A DNA stretch of 64,000 nucleotides from Amycolatopsis tolypomycina (GTDB lineage Bacteria > Actinomycetota > Actinomycetes > Mycobacteriales > Pseudonocardiaceae), in assembly GCF_900105945.1 (NCBI RefSeq), contig NZ_FNSO01000004.1, positions 5,332,001 through 5,396,000 on the forward strand, given 5' to 3'. The position numbers and the translations under genes are program-made. Under the pieces are notes generated by a model. That model ran no database searches and was not told the origin of the DNA. It saw only the letters and a program-made list of their open reading frames with translations. Numbering within the stretch: the stretch's first letter is position 1; every line of letters starts with the position of its first letter. This document shows positions 26,743 through 35,203 of this stretch, in pieces.

Positions 26743-27656
26743 CCTCCCTCGAGGCGCAGCAGAACGCGCGGTTCGCCGCGCTCGACCCGCTGCTCCCGCC
26801 GATCGCCGCCCCGCCGTCGCCGTCGAACGAGCCCCTGGTCGTGACGGTCGGCGGCCGCAAGGCCGGCGGCCTGCTGACGCAGGTCACGCACGCGCCGGGG
26901 TCCTGGCCGGCACTGTGGGGGCCCTCGGACATCCGGGACCTGACCGCGGTGCCGGGCGACAGCGGCGCGGCGGGCCTCGCCGCCCTGCTCGGCGCGTGGC
27001 GCGACCGGCTGCGCGGGACATCGGCCGGCCCGGACTCGGGCTGCTCGCTGACCTGGCCGAGCCGCGACGCCGAGGCGTCGGCGGTGCTGCTGGCGCACGG
27101 GTTCGCGCCGATGACGGCACTGGCCGTGCGCACCGCAGGCCCGCCCGCCGGCCCTGGGACGGCGCGGGTCACCGTCCGCCGCGCCGGGGACGGCGACGTC
27201 GACGCGCTGACCGAGCTGCGGCTGGCCGAGTGGACCTACACCTGCCTGGTCGGCACGGCGGTGCCGCGGCCGGACGCCCGCGAGCTGCTGCGTGCCGAAG
27301 TCGTCCGCGCCCTGCGCTTCAGCGGGCTGGTGTGGCTCGCGGAGGAGGACGGCGGGGTGCCGGTCGGCATGGCCTCCTGCGCGCTGGCGTCGGCGGCGCC
27401 CGGCAACTCGATCCACGGCAGGCTGCACCCGGGCCGCTGGGGGTACGTCGACACGCTGTCGGTCGCGCCCGCGGCCCGCGGCGGCGGGGTCGGCCGGGCG
27501 CTGATGGCGGTGGCGCACCGCGAGCTGCTGACGCACGACGTGCAGGGGACGTTCCTGTTCTACCACCCGGCGAACCCGCTTTCGCCGGTGTTCTGGCACC
27601 GGCAGGGCTATCGTCCACTGTGGACCATGTGGCTCCGGCGCCCCGCCTGGTCCTGA
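26739..27656 (+). CDS. GNAT family N-acetyltransferase-like protein, copy 1
   Basis: A 305-residue protein with two halves. The N-terminal ~140 residues are a divergent GNAT-like or accessory domain. The C-terminal GNAT domain has VDTLSVAPAARGGGVGRALMA (the acetyl-CoA pyrophosphate loop R/Q-x-x-G-x-G/A) and ends FWHRQGYRPLWTMW. The GTG at 26,739 overlaps the methyltransferase stop. It is a tandem paralogue of the next gene. Acceptor unknown. Confidence 0.85.
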   Translation: MTSLEAQQNARFAALDPLLPPIAAPPSPSNEPLVVTVGGRKAGGLLTQVTHAPGSWPALWGPSDIRDLTAVPGDSGAAGLAALLGAWRDRLRGTSAGPDSGCSLTWPSRDAEASAVLLAHGFAPMTALAVRTAGPPAGPGTARVTVRRAGDGDVDALTELRLAEWTYTCLVGTAVPRPDARELLRAEVVRALRFSGLVWLAEEDGGVPVGMASCALASAAPGNSIHGRLHPGRWGYVDTLSVAPAARGGGVGRALMAVAHRELLTHDVQGTFLFYHPANPLSPVFWHRQGYRPLWTMWLRRPAWS

Positions 27657-27678
27657 CCACACGCACGAAGGGGGACCC

Positions 27679-28599
27679 ATGGAGATCGCCGAACCGCTGC
27701 TCGCGGCCCACCGGGCGCGCTTCGCCGCCGTCGACCCGCTGCTGCCGCCCGCACCGCCACCGGCCGACGGCGAACGCCTGGACGCGGCGACCGCGGACGG
27801 CACGCAGGTCACCGGGGTGCTGCAGCGCGTGCGGCTGGCACCCGGCGACGTCCCGATGCTGTGGTCGGCCGCGGACACGTGGCAGCTCTTCCCGTACTTC
27901 GGCGACACCGGCACCGAAGGCGTGGACCTCCTGCTGCGCGCGTTGAAGGGCCGGCTCTCCACGGAAGCGACCGGAGACGATTCGGCGTGCGTGGTCGTCT
28001 GGCCCAGCCGGGACGCCGAAGCGATCCGCGCGTTCCTCGACCACGGCCTCGTCCCGCTGTCCGCGCTCGGCGTGCGGACCGCGCCCCCGCCGGAGGCCCG
28101 GCCGGAGATCGCGGTCCGGCGCGCGGGGCCGGCCGACCACGACACCGCACTGAAGCTGGCCGAGGCGACGTTCGACTACACCGGGCTGGTCGCCGCTCCC
28201 CGCCGGGCCAGCACCGCCTCGCTGCTGGAGCCGGCCCTGCGGACGGCCCTCGCCGAGGACGAGCCGCTCGTCTGGCTGGCCGAGGAGGACGGGGAGCCCC
28301 GCGCGCTCGCGCAGTGCGCGTGGGTGGACACGACGCCGGGCAGCGAGGCGGCCGAGCTGCTGCCGCCGGGGCGCTGGGGGTACGTGAACAACGTCGTCAC
28401 CCTGCCGGGTGAGCGCGGCGGCGGGTTCGGGCGGGCGCTGATGGCCCACGTGCACCGGGAGCTGCACCGGGGCGGCGCGAACCGGACGTATTTGTACTAC
28501 AACCCGACCAACCCGCTGTCTTCGGTGTTCTGGCACCGGCAGGGTTATCGTCCACTGTGGACGACGTGGGAGGTGCGACCGGCCGCGGCGCTGCGGTGA
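27679..28599 (+). CDS. GNAT family N-acetyltransferase-like protein, copy 2
   Basis: A 306-residue paralogue of the preceding gene, aligned end to end: shared blocks include FAAVDPLLPP, WPSRDAEA, VWLAEEDG, GRWGYV, ERGGGFGRALMAHVHREL and FWHRQGYRPLWTTW. It lies 22 bases downstream with a GAAGGGGGACC ribosome binding site before ATG. The pair arose by tandem duplication, and the N-terminal halves have diverged more than the acetyl-CoA site. Function unknown. Confidence 0.85.
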   Translation: MEIAEPLLAAHRARFAAVDPLLPPAPPPADGERLDAATADGTQVTGVLQRVRLAPGDVPMLWSAADTWQLFPYFGDTGTEGVDLLLRALKGRLSTEATGDDSACVVVWPSRDAEAIRAFLDHGLVPLSALGVRTAPPPEARPEIAVRRAGPADHDTALKLAEATFDYTGLVAAPRRASTASLLEPALRTALAEDEPLVWLAEEDGEPRALAQCAWVDTTPGSEAAELLPPGRWGYVNNVVTLPGERGGGFGRALMAHVHRELHRGGANRTYLYYNPTNPLSSVFWHRQGYRPLWTTWEVRPAAALR

Positions 28600-28980
28600 G
28601 GAGCGGCGGCGCTCGGTTGCGCAGGCGAGGGCGGGCCGGGGGTGGCATCGTGGGCGCGACTCGGTCCGTCGACGCCGCTCGGCAAGCGCGGCTCGGCAAG
28701 GGCGGACCCGCCCGCCGCGGCGGCGGGCGGTGATTGAGGCGAGGAGGCGGCGACCATGGCCCGTACGACCAGCCCGCCGCCACCGCTCGGCGAGCCCGGC
28801 TCGGCGGCGGCGCTCGAGCCGCGATACTCCAGCCGCGGCGCTCCAGCGGCCGCGACCGCCCAGCAGCCCCGCAACCGCCCAGCGGCACCGCGGCACAGCC
28901 GAGCCGGCGCAGCGCTCCGGTGATCCACTCACAAGTGTGACGTGCGTCCGGTGATCTTGCCGCCAAACCCCGCGCGGACT
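28600..28980. other. GC-rich intergenic stretch, no gene recognised
   Basis: About 380 bases with several overlapping frames on both strands. All are Arg/Pro/Ala-rich shadows without ribosome binding sites or recognisable homology. It contains short GCCGCCGCGGCGGCGGGC-type complementary runs near 28,711-28,728 that could fold. Nothing more can be supported. Confidence 0.5.
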
Positions 28981-29012
28981 AACTTTTGAACTGACCGGTC
29001 AGTTCAAAAGTT
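28981..29012. promoter_or_regulatory. Perfect 32-bp palindromic operator upstream of the YhgE/TetR operon
   Basis: The half-site AACTTTTGAACTGACC is followed immediately by its exact reverse complement, giving a 32-bp perfect palindrome centred at 28,996/28,997. It lies about 20 bases before the first gene of the operon. That operon ends in a TetR gene, so autoregulation by that TetR is the likely use. AT-rich for this genome, and it may overlap the promoter. Confidence 0.85.
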
Positions 29013-29030
29013 CGCGAAGCGGGAGAAATC

Positions 29031-29726
29031 GTGCAGGTCCGAGCCGATCGGGTGTCCCTCGAAGGGCACCACGGCACCTTGTTACCGCCCACGTCGCTGA
29101 CCCTCGGCGAGGGCGACCTGGCGATCGTCCACGGCGAACCCGGCGTCGGCGTCACGGCCTTCGGCCTCGCCCTGGCCGGCCGGCTCAAGCCCACCACCGG
29201 CACCGTGCACGCCGAGGGCGTCGACGCCCCGCTGACCGAGCTCGTCGCCGTCGTCGACGCGCCGGGTGTCAGCGAACCCGACGACGCGCTGCCCCTGCGC
29301 GTGGTCGCCGGCGAAGAGCTGGCGCTGGCGCACCGCCCGGCGGGCAAGGAGGACGTCGCCCGCTGGCTCGCCGCGCACGATGCCGCGCCGTTCGCCGGCA
29401 CGCGGTTCGAAAACCTCGCCCCGGCGCTGCGCACGCGGCTGCTCACCGAGCTGGCCGCCGAACGCAAGGGCGTGCGCGTGCTCGTGCTCGACACCCCCGA
29501 CCGGCACACCAGTGACGTCGAAAGCTGGGCGGCGCTGGCGCGCGAGCACGCCGAGCGCGGCCTGGCCGTGATCGTGCTGACCGCGACGACGCCGCTGTCC
29601 GCGCTGCCCTTCACCCCGGCGCGGATCGGCGCGGCCGAACAGCCCGCGCCGCAGCACTGCGCCCTCCCCGCCGCCCCCGAACCCACCGAAGAGCTCGCCG
29701 AGAGCACTGACGGAGCCCCCGAATGA
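29031..29726 (+). CDS. Degenerate ABC-type ATPase-like protein
   Basis: A 231-residue protein shaped like an ABC ATPase (VSLEGHHGTLLPPTSLTLGEGDLAIVHGEPGVGVTAFGLAL...). Its P-loop reads GEPGVGVTA, with Val41 where the invariant Lys should be. The Walker B-like strand VLVLDTPD lacks the catalytic Glu, and no LSGGQ signature is seen. It is therefore probably not an ATPase. The GTG start lies just after the palindrome, and it overlaps the YhgE gene by 4 bases. A regulatory or scaffolding role with the membrane protein is inferred. Confidence 0.75.
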   Translation: MQVRADRVSLEGHHGTLLPPTSLTLGEGDLAIVHGEPGVGVTAFGLALAGRLKPTTGTVHAEGVDAPLTELVAVVDAPGVSEPDDALPLRVVAGEELALAHRPAGKEDVARWLAAHDAAPFAGTRFENLAPALRTRLLTELAAERKGVRVLVLDTPDRHTSDVESWAALAREHAERGLAVIVLTATTPLSALPFTPARIGAAEQPAPQHCALPAAPEPTEELAESTDGAPE

Positions 29727-31621
29727 ACGCCTTCCGGATCGCGCGCAACGAGCTGCGCCGCCTCTCCACCGGCACCCTGCCGAAGCTCGCGCTGGTCGCG
29801 CTCGTGCTGGTGCCGCTGCTCTACGCGTCCTTCTACCTCTACGCGAACTACGACCCGTACGGCCGGCTCAACAAGCTGCCCGCCGCCGTCTTCACCAGCG
29901 ACACCGGCGCGAAGGACTCGAGCGGGCAGCAGCGCAACGTGGGCCGCGAGGTGACCGACGAGCTGGTCAAGTCCGGCACCTTCCAGTGGCACGAGGTGTC
30001 CGAGCAGGAGGCCCGCGACGGCGTCCGCGACAGCAAGTACTCGTTCGCCATCGGCATCCCGAGCGGCTTCTCCGCCGCACTGCTTTCGGTCGGCAACTTC
30101 CAGCCGCAGCAGGCGACGATCACGCTGACCACCAACGACGCCAACAACTACCTGTCCGGCACGATCGCGAAGCAGGTGGCCGAGCAGGTCCGCAAGACGA
30201 TCGCGGAGAAGGTCGGCAGCGAGGCCGCGGACCGGTTCCTGGTCGGCTTCTCCACGATCTACGCCAAGATCCAGGAGGCCTCGACCGGCGCGGCGCAGCT
30301 CGCCGACGGCGCCGGGCAGCTCAAGTCCGGCCAGCAGCAGCTGGCCGACGGCGCAGCGAAGCTCGCGGACGGCTCGTCGACGCTGGCCACCGGGCTCGGC
30401 ACGCTCAAGAGCGCCACCGCGTCCCTGCCTGCGCAGACGCAGCAGCTGGCCAACGGCGCTTCGCAGGTGGCCGCCGGTGACCAGAAGGTCGCCGACGCCG
30501 CTTCGATCGCCGCGACGGCGTCGTCCGACATCCAGGGCAAGCTCGACTCCTACCGCAGCCAGCTGCAGGCGGACCTGCGCACCGCGGGCGTGCCGGACGC
30601 GCAGATCCAGGAGATCCTGGCGCGCGCCGACCAGCTGCGCTCCCCCGTCGACCAGGCCAACAGCAAGATCCAGCAGGCCAACGGCGACCTCGCGAAGCTC
30701 GCCGACGGCGCCCGCCAGGTGTCCGACGGCGCGGCCAAGCTCGCCGCGGCGTCCCTGCAGCTGGCGAGCGGCATCGCCCAGGCCTCCGACGGCGCGAACC
30801 AGCTGCGTGACGGCGCTTCGCAGCTCAGCGACGGCGAAAAGACCGCGGTGAACGGCACCAACCAGCTCGCGGACGGCGCGGTGAAGCTGCGCGACGGGCT
30901 CGCGGCCGGGCTCAAGCAGATCCCGAACCCCGACGACCCGACCCGCTCGGCGACGGCCAACACGATCGCGGACCCGGTGGCGGTGAACGCCAACGGCGAG
31001 GCGTCGGCGGGGACGTACGGCGCCGGCCTCGCGCCGTTCTTCATCTCGCTGGCCACCTGGATCGGCGCGTTCGTGCTGTTCCTGATCCTGCGCCCGCTCT
31101 CGACGCGCGCGCTGACCGCGGGCGCGGCACCGTTCCGGGTCGCGGTCGGCGGCTGGCTGTCCTCGGCGCTGCTGGGCATCGCGCAGGTGGTCGTCCTGTT
31201 CGGCGCGGTGACGTGGCTGGTCGGCATCCACGTCGCACACCCTCTGCCGGCGATCGGCTTCGCCATCCTGGTGTCGTTGACGTTCACCTCCGTGGTGCAC
31301 GCGCTCAACGCGTTCTTCGGCGCGGTCGGCAAGTTCCTCGGCCTGGTGCTGCTGGTGCTGCAGCTGGTGAGCGCGGGCGGCACCTTCCCGTGGCAGACGA
31401 TCCCGGACGCGCTGTACCCGCTGCACGTGGTGCTGCCGATGGGCTACGCGATCGACGGCTTCCGCCACCTGTTCTACAGCGGCGCCTCGACCGGACAGCT
31501 GCTCGGTGACATCGGCGTGCTGCTGGCCTACCTCGCAGGCGGGATCCTGGTGTCCACTTTGGCCGCCCGCAAGCGTCGCGTTTGGACGGTGTCGGCGCTC
31601 AAGCCCGAGCTGAGCCTGTGA
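29723..31621 (+). CDS. YhgE/Pip family membrane protein
   Basis: A 632-residue protein with one N-terminal helix (about residues 17-38, LALVALVLVPLLYASFYLYA), a long extracellular region and five or six C-terminal helices (from about residue 435). The extracellular part holds many LADGAxxLxxG-type heptad repeats (QLADGAGQLKSGQQQLADGA), predicting a long coiled coil. Relatives include phage infection protein Pip, ESX-associated proteins and ABC-2-like exporters. The ATG overlaps the degenerate ATPase stop; the stop overlaps the TetR GTG. It may export or display a lipid or peptide substrate. Confidence 0.9.
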   Translation: MNAFRIARNELRRLSTGTLPKLALVALVLVPLLYASFYLYANYDPYGRLNKLPAAVFTSDTGAKDSSGQQRNVGREVTDELVKSGTFQWHEVSEQEARDGVRDSKYSFAIGIPSGFSAALLSVGNFQPQQATITLTTNDANNYLSGTIAKQVAEQVRKTIAEKVGSEAADRFLVGFSTIYAKIQEASTGAAQLADGAGQLKSGQQQLADGAAKLADGSSTLATGLGTLKSATASLPAQTQQLANGASQVAAGDQKVADAASIAATASSDIQGKLDSYRSQLQADLRTAGVPDAQIQEILARADQLRSPVDQANSKIQQANGDLAKLADGARQVSDGAAKLAAASLQLASGIAQASDGANQLRDGASQLSDGEKTAVNGTNQLADGAVKLRDGLAAGLKQIPNPDDPTRSATANTIADPVAVNANGEASAGTYGAGLAPFFISLATWIGAFVLFLILRPLSTRALTAGAAPFRVAVGGWLSSALLGIAQVVVLFGAVTWLVGIHVAHPLPAIGFAILVSLTFTSVVHALNAFFGAVGKFLGLVLLVLQLVSAGGTFPWQTIPDALYPLHVVLPMGYAIDGFRHLFYSGASTGQLLGDIGVLLAYLAGGILVSTLAARKRRVWTVSALKPELSL

Positions 31622-32190
31622 GCGGCGCGACGAAGCAGAAGCTCTTCGAGGCCACGTTGGAGCTCTCGAAGAGCCGGGGCCTGGTGGGCCTGACGGTCGA
31701 CGACATCGCGGCCGCGGCGGGCGTCGCCAAGGGCACGGTGTACTACAACTTCGGGTCCAAGGACGGCCTGGTCGACGCGTTGCTGCGCTACGGCGTGGAC
31801 ATGCTGGCCGGTCGGCTGCGCGCCGCTGTTTCGGACGCGGATCCGCTGGCCGTGATCGAGGCGCAGGTCGACACGACGCTGGAGTTCATCGCGCAGTACC
31901 CGGGGTTTTCGCAGATCCTGGTGAGCGAGCTGTGGCGCACGCCGGGCCAGTGGCACGGGACGCTTTCGCTGCTGCGCGAGGAGATCATCTCGATCGTGAA
32001 GGAGCAGCTGACCCGGTTGGAGTCGGCCGGGCGGCTGCCGGCGGGCGTGGAGATCCCGACGGCGGCGGCGGGGTTGTTCGGCACGATGCTGGTGGTGGCG
32101 CTGGACTGGCAGGTGTTCGGGGCGCACCGGACCCGCGCGGAGGTGCGGGACGCGGTGATGGTGCTGATCCGCGGCCTGGGTCGTCGTTAG
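31618..32190 (+). CDS. TetR family regulator of the YhgE operon
   Basis: A 190-residue TetR protein. The HTH is LTVDDIAAAAGVAKGTVYYNFGSKDGLVDALL, and the C-terminal ligand domain is typical of YfiR/AcrR-like members. The GTG start overlaps the YhgE stop (GTGA), making a three-gene operon. The perfect 32-bp palindrome ahead of the operon is the obvious operator candidate. Ligand unknown. Confidence 0.92.
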   Translation: MSGATKQKLFEATLELSKSRGLVGLTVDDIAAAAGVAKGTVYYNFGSKDGLVDALLRYGVDMLAGRLRAAVSDADPLAVIEAQVDTTLEFIAQYPGFSQILVSELWRTPGQWHGTLSLLREEIISIVKEQLTRLESAGRLPAGVEIPTAAAGLFGTMLVVALDWQVFGAHRTRAEVRDAVMVLIRGLGRR

Positions 32191-32647
32191 CCGGCGGCCC
32201 GGGCGTTCGCCCGGTAGCGGCCGGGGGTCTGGCCGAGGAGGTCGGTGAAGGCGTCGATGAAGCTGCCCGGGTTCGCCCAGCCGAGCCGCGTCGCCGTGTC
32301 GGTCACCGACGTGCCGTCACCGAGTTCGAGCAGGGACCGCTGAACGCGCAGCAGCGTGCGCCACTGGTGGAAGCTCATCGCCAGCTCGCTGCCGAACAGC
32401 CGGCTGAGCGTGCGCTCGCTCGCGCCGGTCCGGCGGCCCAGCTCGGCCAGCGTCGCCGGGCACGCCGGATCGGCGTGCAGCAGGTCGGTGACGGCCTTGA
32501 GCCGCGGGTCGGCCGGTTCCGGGAGGCGCAGGGGTTCCTGCTCGGCGCGGACGAGCTCGGTGAGAACGACCTCGAGCAGCAGCCGGGCGCGCGGACTGCC
32601 GTCCGGCTCGGTGTCCAGCGCGAGGTGCCGGTCGGGTTCGACGACGA
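32187..32647 (-). pseudogene. AraC family regulator, N-terminus missing
   Basis: The minus strand encodes the C-terminal part of a cupin-AraC regulator: EPDRHLALDTEPDGSPRARL, LLLEVVLTELVRAEQEPL, then the double HTH (ATLAELGRRTGASERTLSRL; TSVTDTATRLGWANPGSFID). A stop codon lies in frame just upstream of about 32,660. The sensor/cupin domain is absent, because the reading frame breaks exactly where IS110-like sequence begins on the other strand. A shorter product starting inside the HTH domain is conceivable but unlikely to function normally. Confidence 0.75.
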
Positions 32648-32782
32648 CCTGGCCGGCGAAGCCAACCGCATCCGCGGCTGCTCACCGGCATCCACCCCGC
32701 CCGGACCGGCGACCGCCGGCTCAAACGAGCGTTCTTCCTCGCCGCCTTCGCCTCGTTGTCCGACCCGACCAGCCGGCCCTAA
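32641..32782 (+). mobile_element. IS110/IS1111-family transposase scrap
   Basis: On the plus strand DDLAGEANRIRG is followed, after a one-base frame change, by LLTGIHPA. It then jumps directly to RTGDRRLKRAFFLAAFASLS plus DPTSRP and a stop. The first part matches the middle of IS110-type transposases (DLAGEANRIRNRLRGLLTGIHPALERV). The second matches their C-terminal region (G-x-K/R-x-LK-x-AFFLAAFA). The intervening part and both ends are deleted. It sits at the break in the AraC gene, so insertion followed by deletion probably removed the regulator N-terminus. Confidence 0.7.
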
Positions 32783-32869
32783 GGGCGCCCCCCGGTTTCC
32801 ACGCTACCGCCTGGCACCGACGTTTTCGGCGCCCGGAACGCGGATCGGCCGCGGTTGTCCACACCCGGC

Positions 32870-34471
32870 TCAGCCGCGGTCCTCGATCCTCGCGCGGACC
32901 GCCGCCGCGTAGGTGTCGACCGCTGTGGCCGCCGCCGTCAGCTCGCAGGGGCCGTCTATCAGCAGCCTTCTCGCCGGGATGTACGCCTGCTCGATCTCCG
33001 GGTCGCCCGCCAGCCCGTGCTCGCGGGCCAGCTCGTGGTCGCCTGCCAGCCGGGCCCTCAGCTCCTCGCGGCGGGCCACCAACCCGTCGAGGACTGCGCG
33101 CTGGCGGCGACCGTCCTCCACGGCCGGGGCCACCGCGTGCTCGTGGCTGTCGATGTGGCGCTCGACCCACTCCGCGTCGCCGTCCACCTCGGCCGACCGG
33201 AGCTGCTTCAGCGCTCCCTTGAGCCGCTGTGCCCGGGCCGGCAACATCGCGACGCCCGTGAAGCGCGTGGCCACGCGCAGCTGGTACGCCTCGATCTCCG
33301 CCAGCTCCGCCACCGCCTGGGTGAGGACCTCCAGGCGCCCGGCGAGGTCGTCCGGGGCCGGGCGGGCCTGGCCCGTGCTCGCGCGGACCGCCGCCACCCC
33401 CGGGGACGATTCCTCCCGGAAGCCCAGCAGCAGACGCAAACCCAGCTCGGCCGCGCGGCCGGCCAGCGGCGCCAGCACTTCGCCGACCAGCCGGTCGGGC
33501 TCCGCCGAGTCGTCGATCGCGTCGACGACCAGGGTGCGGCCCGCGACACCGGTGGTGAGCCGGTCGGCGATGCGGTGGCGGACCGCGTCCGCCGTGCGGC
33601 CGGTCGCGTCCACCGCCAGGTCGACGCTGCCCGCCGGGGGCATCTGGCCGAACGCCGGCGGCAGGCCGGGGACGCCGAGGGAACGTTCCCGGTCGGCGAG
33701 CACGATCCCGAACCGCAACGCAGCCGCCACCGGTGAGCCTGCCTCGCCGGTGTCCACCACCCAGACCGTGCCCGGCTCGGCCTTGGCGAACCAGTCGGCG
33801 ACGCGCTGCACGAACGACACGTCGACGGCCTCGCCGACCGGGCGCGAGAAGCTCGCGTCGACGGCCGGGCTGCCGGACGTCCAGATGCTCAGCTGGGGCA
33901 GGTGCCCGAGCATCGTCTCGACCGGCACCATCCAGGTGCCGGTGTCCTTGCCGACGACCATGCCGACGACGTGACCGGTCGCCTCGTCGATCACCGCCGT
34001 GCCGCCGAACCCGGGGCCGAGCGGCTCGGCTTCGGCCGTGCGGAAGAGGCGGACCCACTCGCCGCCGGTCTGTTCCGGGCCGCCGAGCCGGGCGTGCGTC
34101 CAGCGGCCGACCGAGCCCGGCGGGAACCCGAACACGCGGACGAGCTGGTGCTCGCCCAGCGGCATGCGGTGCAGCGGGGCACGGAACACGCGCGACTCCG
34201 GGCGTTCCAGGCGCAGCAGCGCGAGATCGCCGTGCCCGCCGCCGTCGGAGGGCACCCAGCAGCCTTCGACGACGGTCGCGGCGCCGGGCAGCGCCTCGGC
34301 CAAGCCGACGAAGTCGACGCTCAGCGCGGCTCGCGGGCCACCGGCGGTCTCGACGACGTGCGCGCTCGTGAGCACGTGGTACTCGTCCAGTACCGTGCCC
34401 GCCCCGCACACCCGGCCGAGTTCGTCGTGCAACCGGACCCGCCAGCGTCGTCGCTCACGCTCGAACCCCAT
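32870..34471 (-). CDS. Trypsin-like domain protein without catalytic Ser, with degenerate STAND-like NTPase module
   Basis: A 533-residue protein. Residues ~10-185 have a trypsin fold: His38 in LTSAHVV and Asp82 in GHGDLALLRL are present. The nucleophile loop reads GPGFGGTAV, with Gly156 where Ser is expected, so proteolysis is unlikely. Residues ~220-390 resemble a P-loop NTPase (VWVVDTGEAG, TLVVDAIDDS, LRLLLGFRE), but the P-loop Lys is missing. The C-terminal ~140 residues are helical. It resembles the protease-NTPase proteins of actinobacterial signalling/conflict systems, in an inactivated version. ATG at 34,471 chosen for the trypsin start MGFERERRRWRVRL. Confidence 0.75.
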   Translation of the reverse strand: MGFERERRRWRVRLHDELGRVCGAGTVLDEYHVLTSAHVVETAGGPRAALSVDFVGLAEALPGAATVVEGCWVPSDGGGHGDLALLRLERPESRVFRAPLHRMPLGEHQLVRVFGFPPGSVGRWTHARLGGPEQTGGEWVRLFRTAEAEPLGPGFGGTAVIDEATGHVVGMVVGKDTGTWMVPVETMLGHLPQLSIWTSGSPAVDASFSRPVGEAVDVSFVQRVADWFAKAEPGTVWVVDTGEAGSPVAAALRFGIVLADRERSLGVPGLPPAFGQMPPAGSVDLAVDATGRTADAVRHRIADRLTTGVAGRTLVVDAIDDSAEPDRLVGEVLAPLAGRAAELGLRLLLGFREESSPGVAAVRASTGQARPAPDDLAGRLEVLTQAVAELAEIEAYQLRVATRFTGVAMLPARAQRLKGALKQLRSAEVDGDAEWVERHIDSHEHAVAPAVEDGRRQRAVLDGLVARREELRARLAGDHELAREHGLAGDPEIEQAYIPARRLLIDGPCELTAAATAVDTYAAAVRARIEDRG

Positions 34472-34573
34472 TCGGCGGACCCTACGCCGTGATCGCCGCG
34501 CGCCGCCGCCGACCTCCCTACCCAGGGGTAACGGCTCACCCGAACGGAGTCCTCCGTTCGGCACAACGCGCGT

Positions 34574-35101
34574 TCAGAAGCGGCCGAACACACTGCTGCC
34601 CGGTGCGGCCGGGTCGTCGCCTGCCCAGAACTCGAACCAGTGCCGGGTGAACTCCTCGCGGGACAGGCGGCCGTCGCCGTCGGAGTCGAGGAGGGCGAAG
34701 ACGTCGCCGGACGGCGTGCCGACGCCGTTCCAGGCCGCGATCATGCGGTCGTACTCGGCGGCGGAGATGACGCCGTCGCCGTTTTCGTCGACGGCTTCGA
34801 ACATCGCCTCCGCCGTGCCGGTGACGGCCTCCGGCATCGCCGGGAGCACGTCGACGACCTCGAGCACCTGGTCGAGACCGACCTTGCCGCCGCGGCCGGC
34901 GGCGTCGTCGAGGGTGCCCCACCAGCCCATCATGATCGCGGCGAGCTTCTCCCCCGCCGGCGTGCCCGCGTCGGTGCCGCGGAGGTCGAGCCACCGCGCG
35001 GTGAGCGCGCCGAAGTCGGCCTCCGTCAGGAACCCGTCGCCGTCGGCGTCCATGGCGCCGAAGACGCCGGAGATCTTGCGCCGCTGGAAGTCACTGGCCA
35101 T
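34574..35101 (-). CDS. EF-hand calcium-binding protein
   Basis: A 175-residue calerythrin/sarcoplasmic-type protein. Three canonical 12-residue loops are visible: DADGDGFLTEAD, DENGDGVISAAE and DSDGDGRLSREE. A fourth, degenerate loop lies in RGGKVGLDQVLE. Each is flanked by helices. It should be a cytosolic Ca2+ buffer or sensor, as in Streptomyces calcium-binding proteins. The ATG at 35,101 (MASDFQRRKISGVFGAMD) places the first EF-hand correctly; an upstream start is possible. It lies 100 bases upstream of the trypsin-like gene on the same strand. Confidence 0.92.
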   Translation of the reverse strand: MASDFQRRKISGVFGAMDADGDGFLTEADFGALTARWLDLRGTDAGTPAGEKLAAIMMGWWGTLDDAAGRGGKVGLDQVLEVVDVLPAMPEAVTGTAEAMFEAVDENGDGVISAAEYDRMIAAWNGVGTPSGDVFALLDSDGDGRLSREEFTRHWFEFWAGDDPAAPGSSVFGRF

Positions 35102-35203
35102 GGCGCCCAGCATCGTCGCGGCGGGTGACGCCCGACGACGTCCGCCCGAGTACTTCGGCGCCACGACCCGGTGATCCGGGCCGTGACGCCGAGTGAGCAG
35201 AAC

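Noticed and set aside
29266..31509. Several Ala/Arg-rich alternate frames inside the YhgE operon
   Set aside because: All are out-of-frame shadows of the overlapping degenerate ATPase and YhgE genes.
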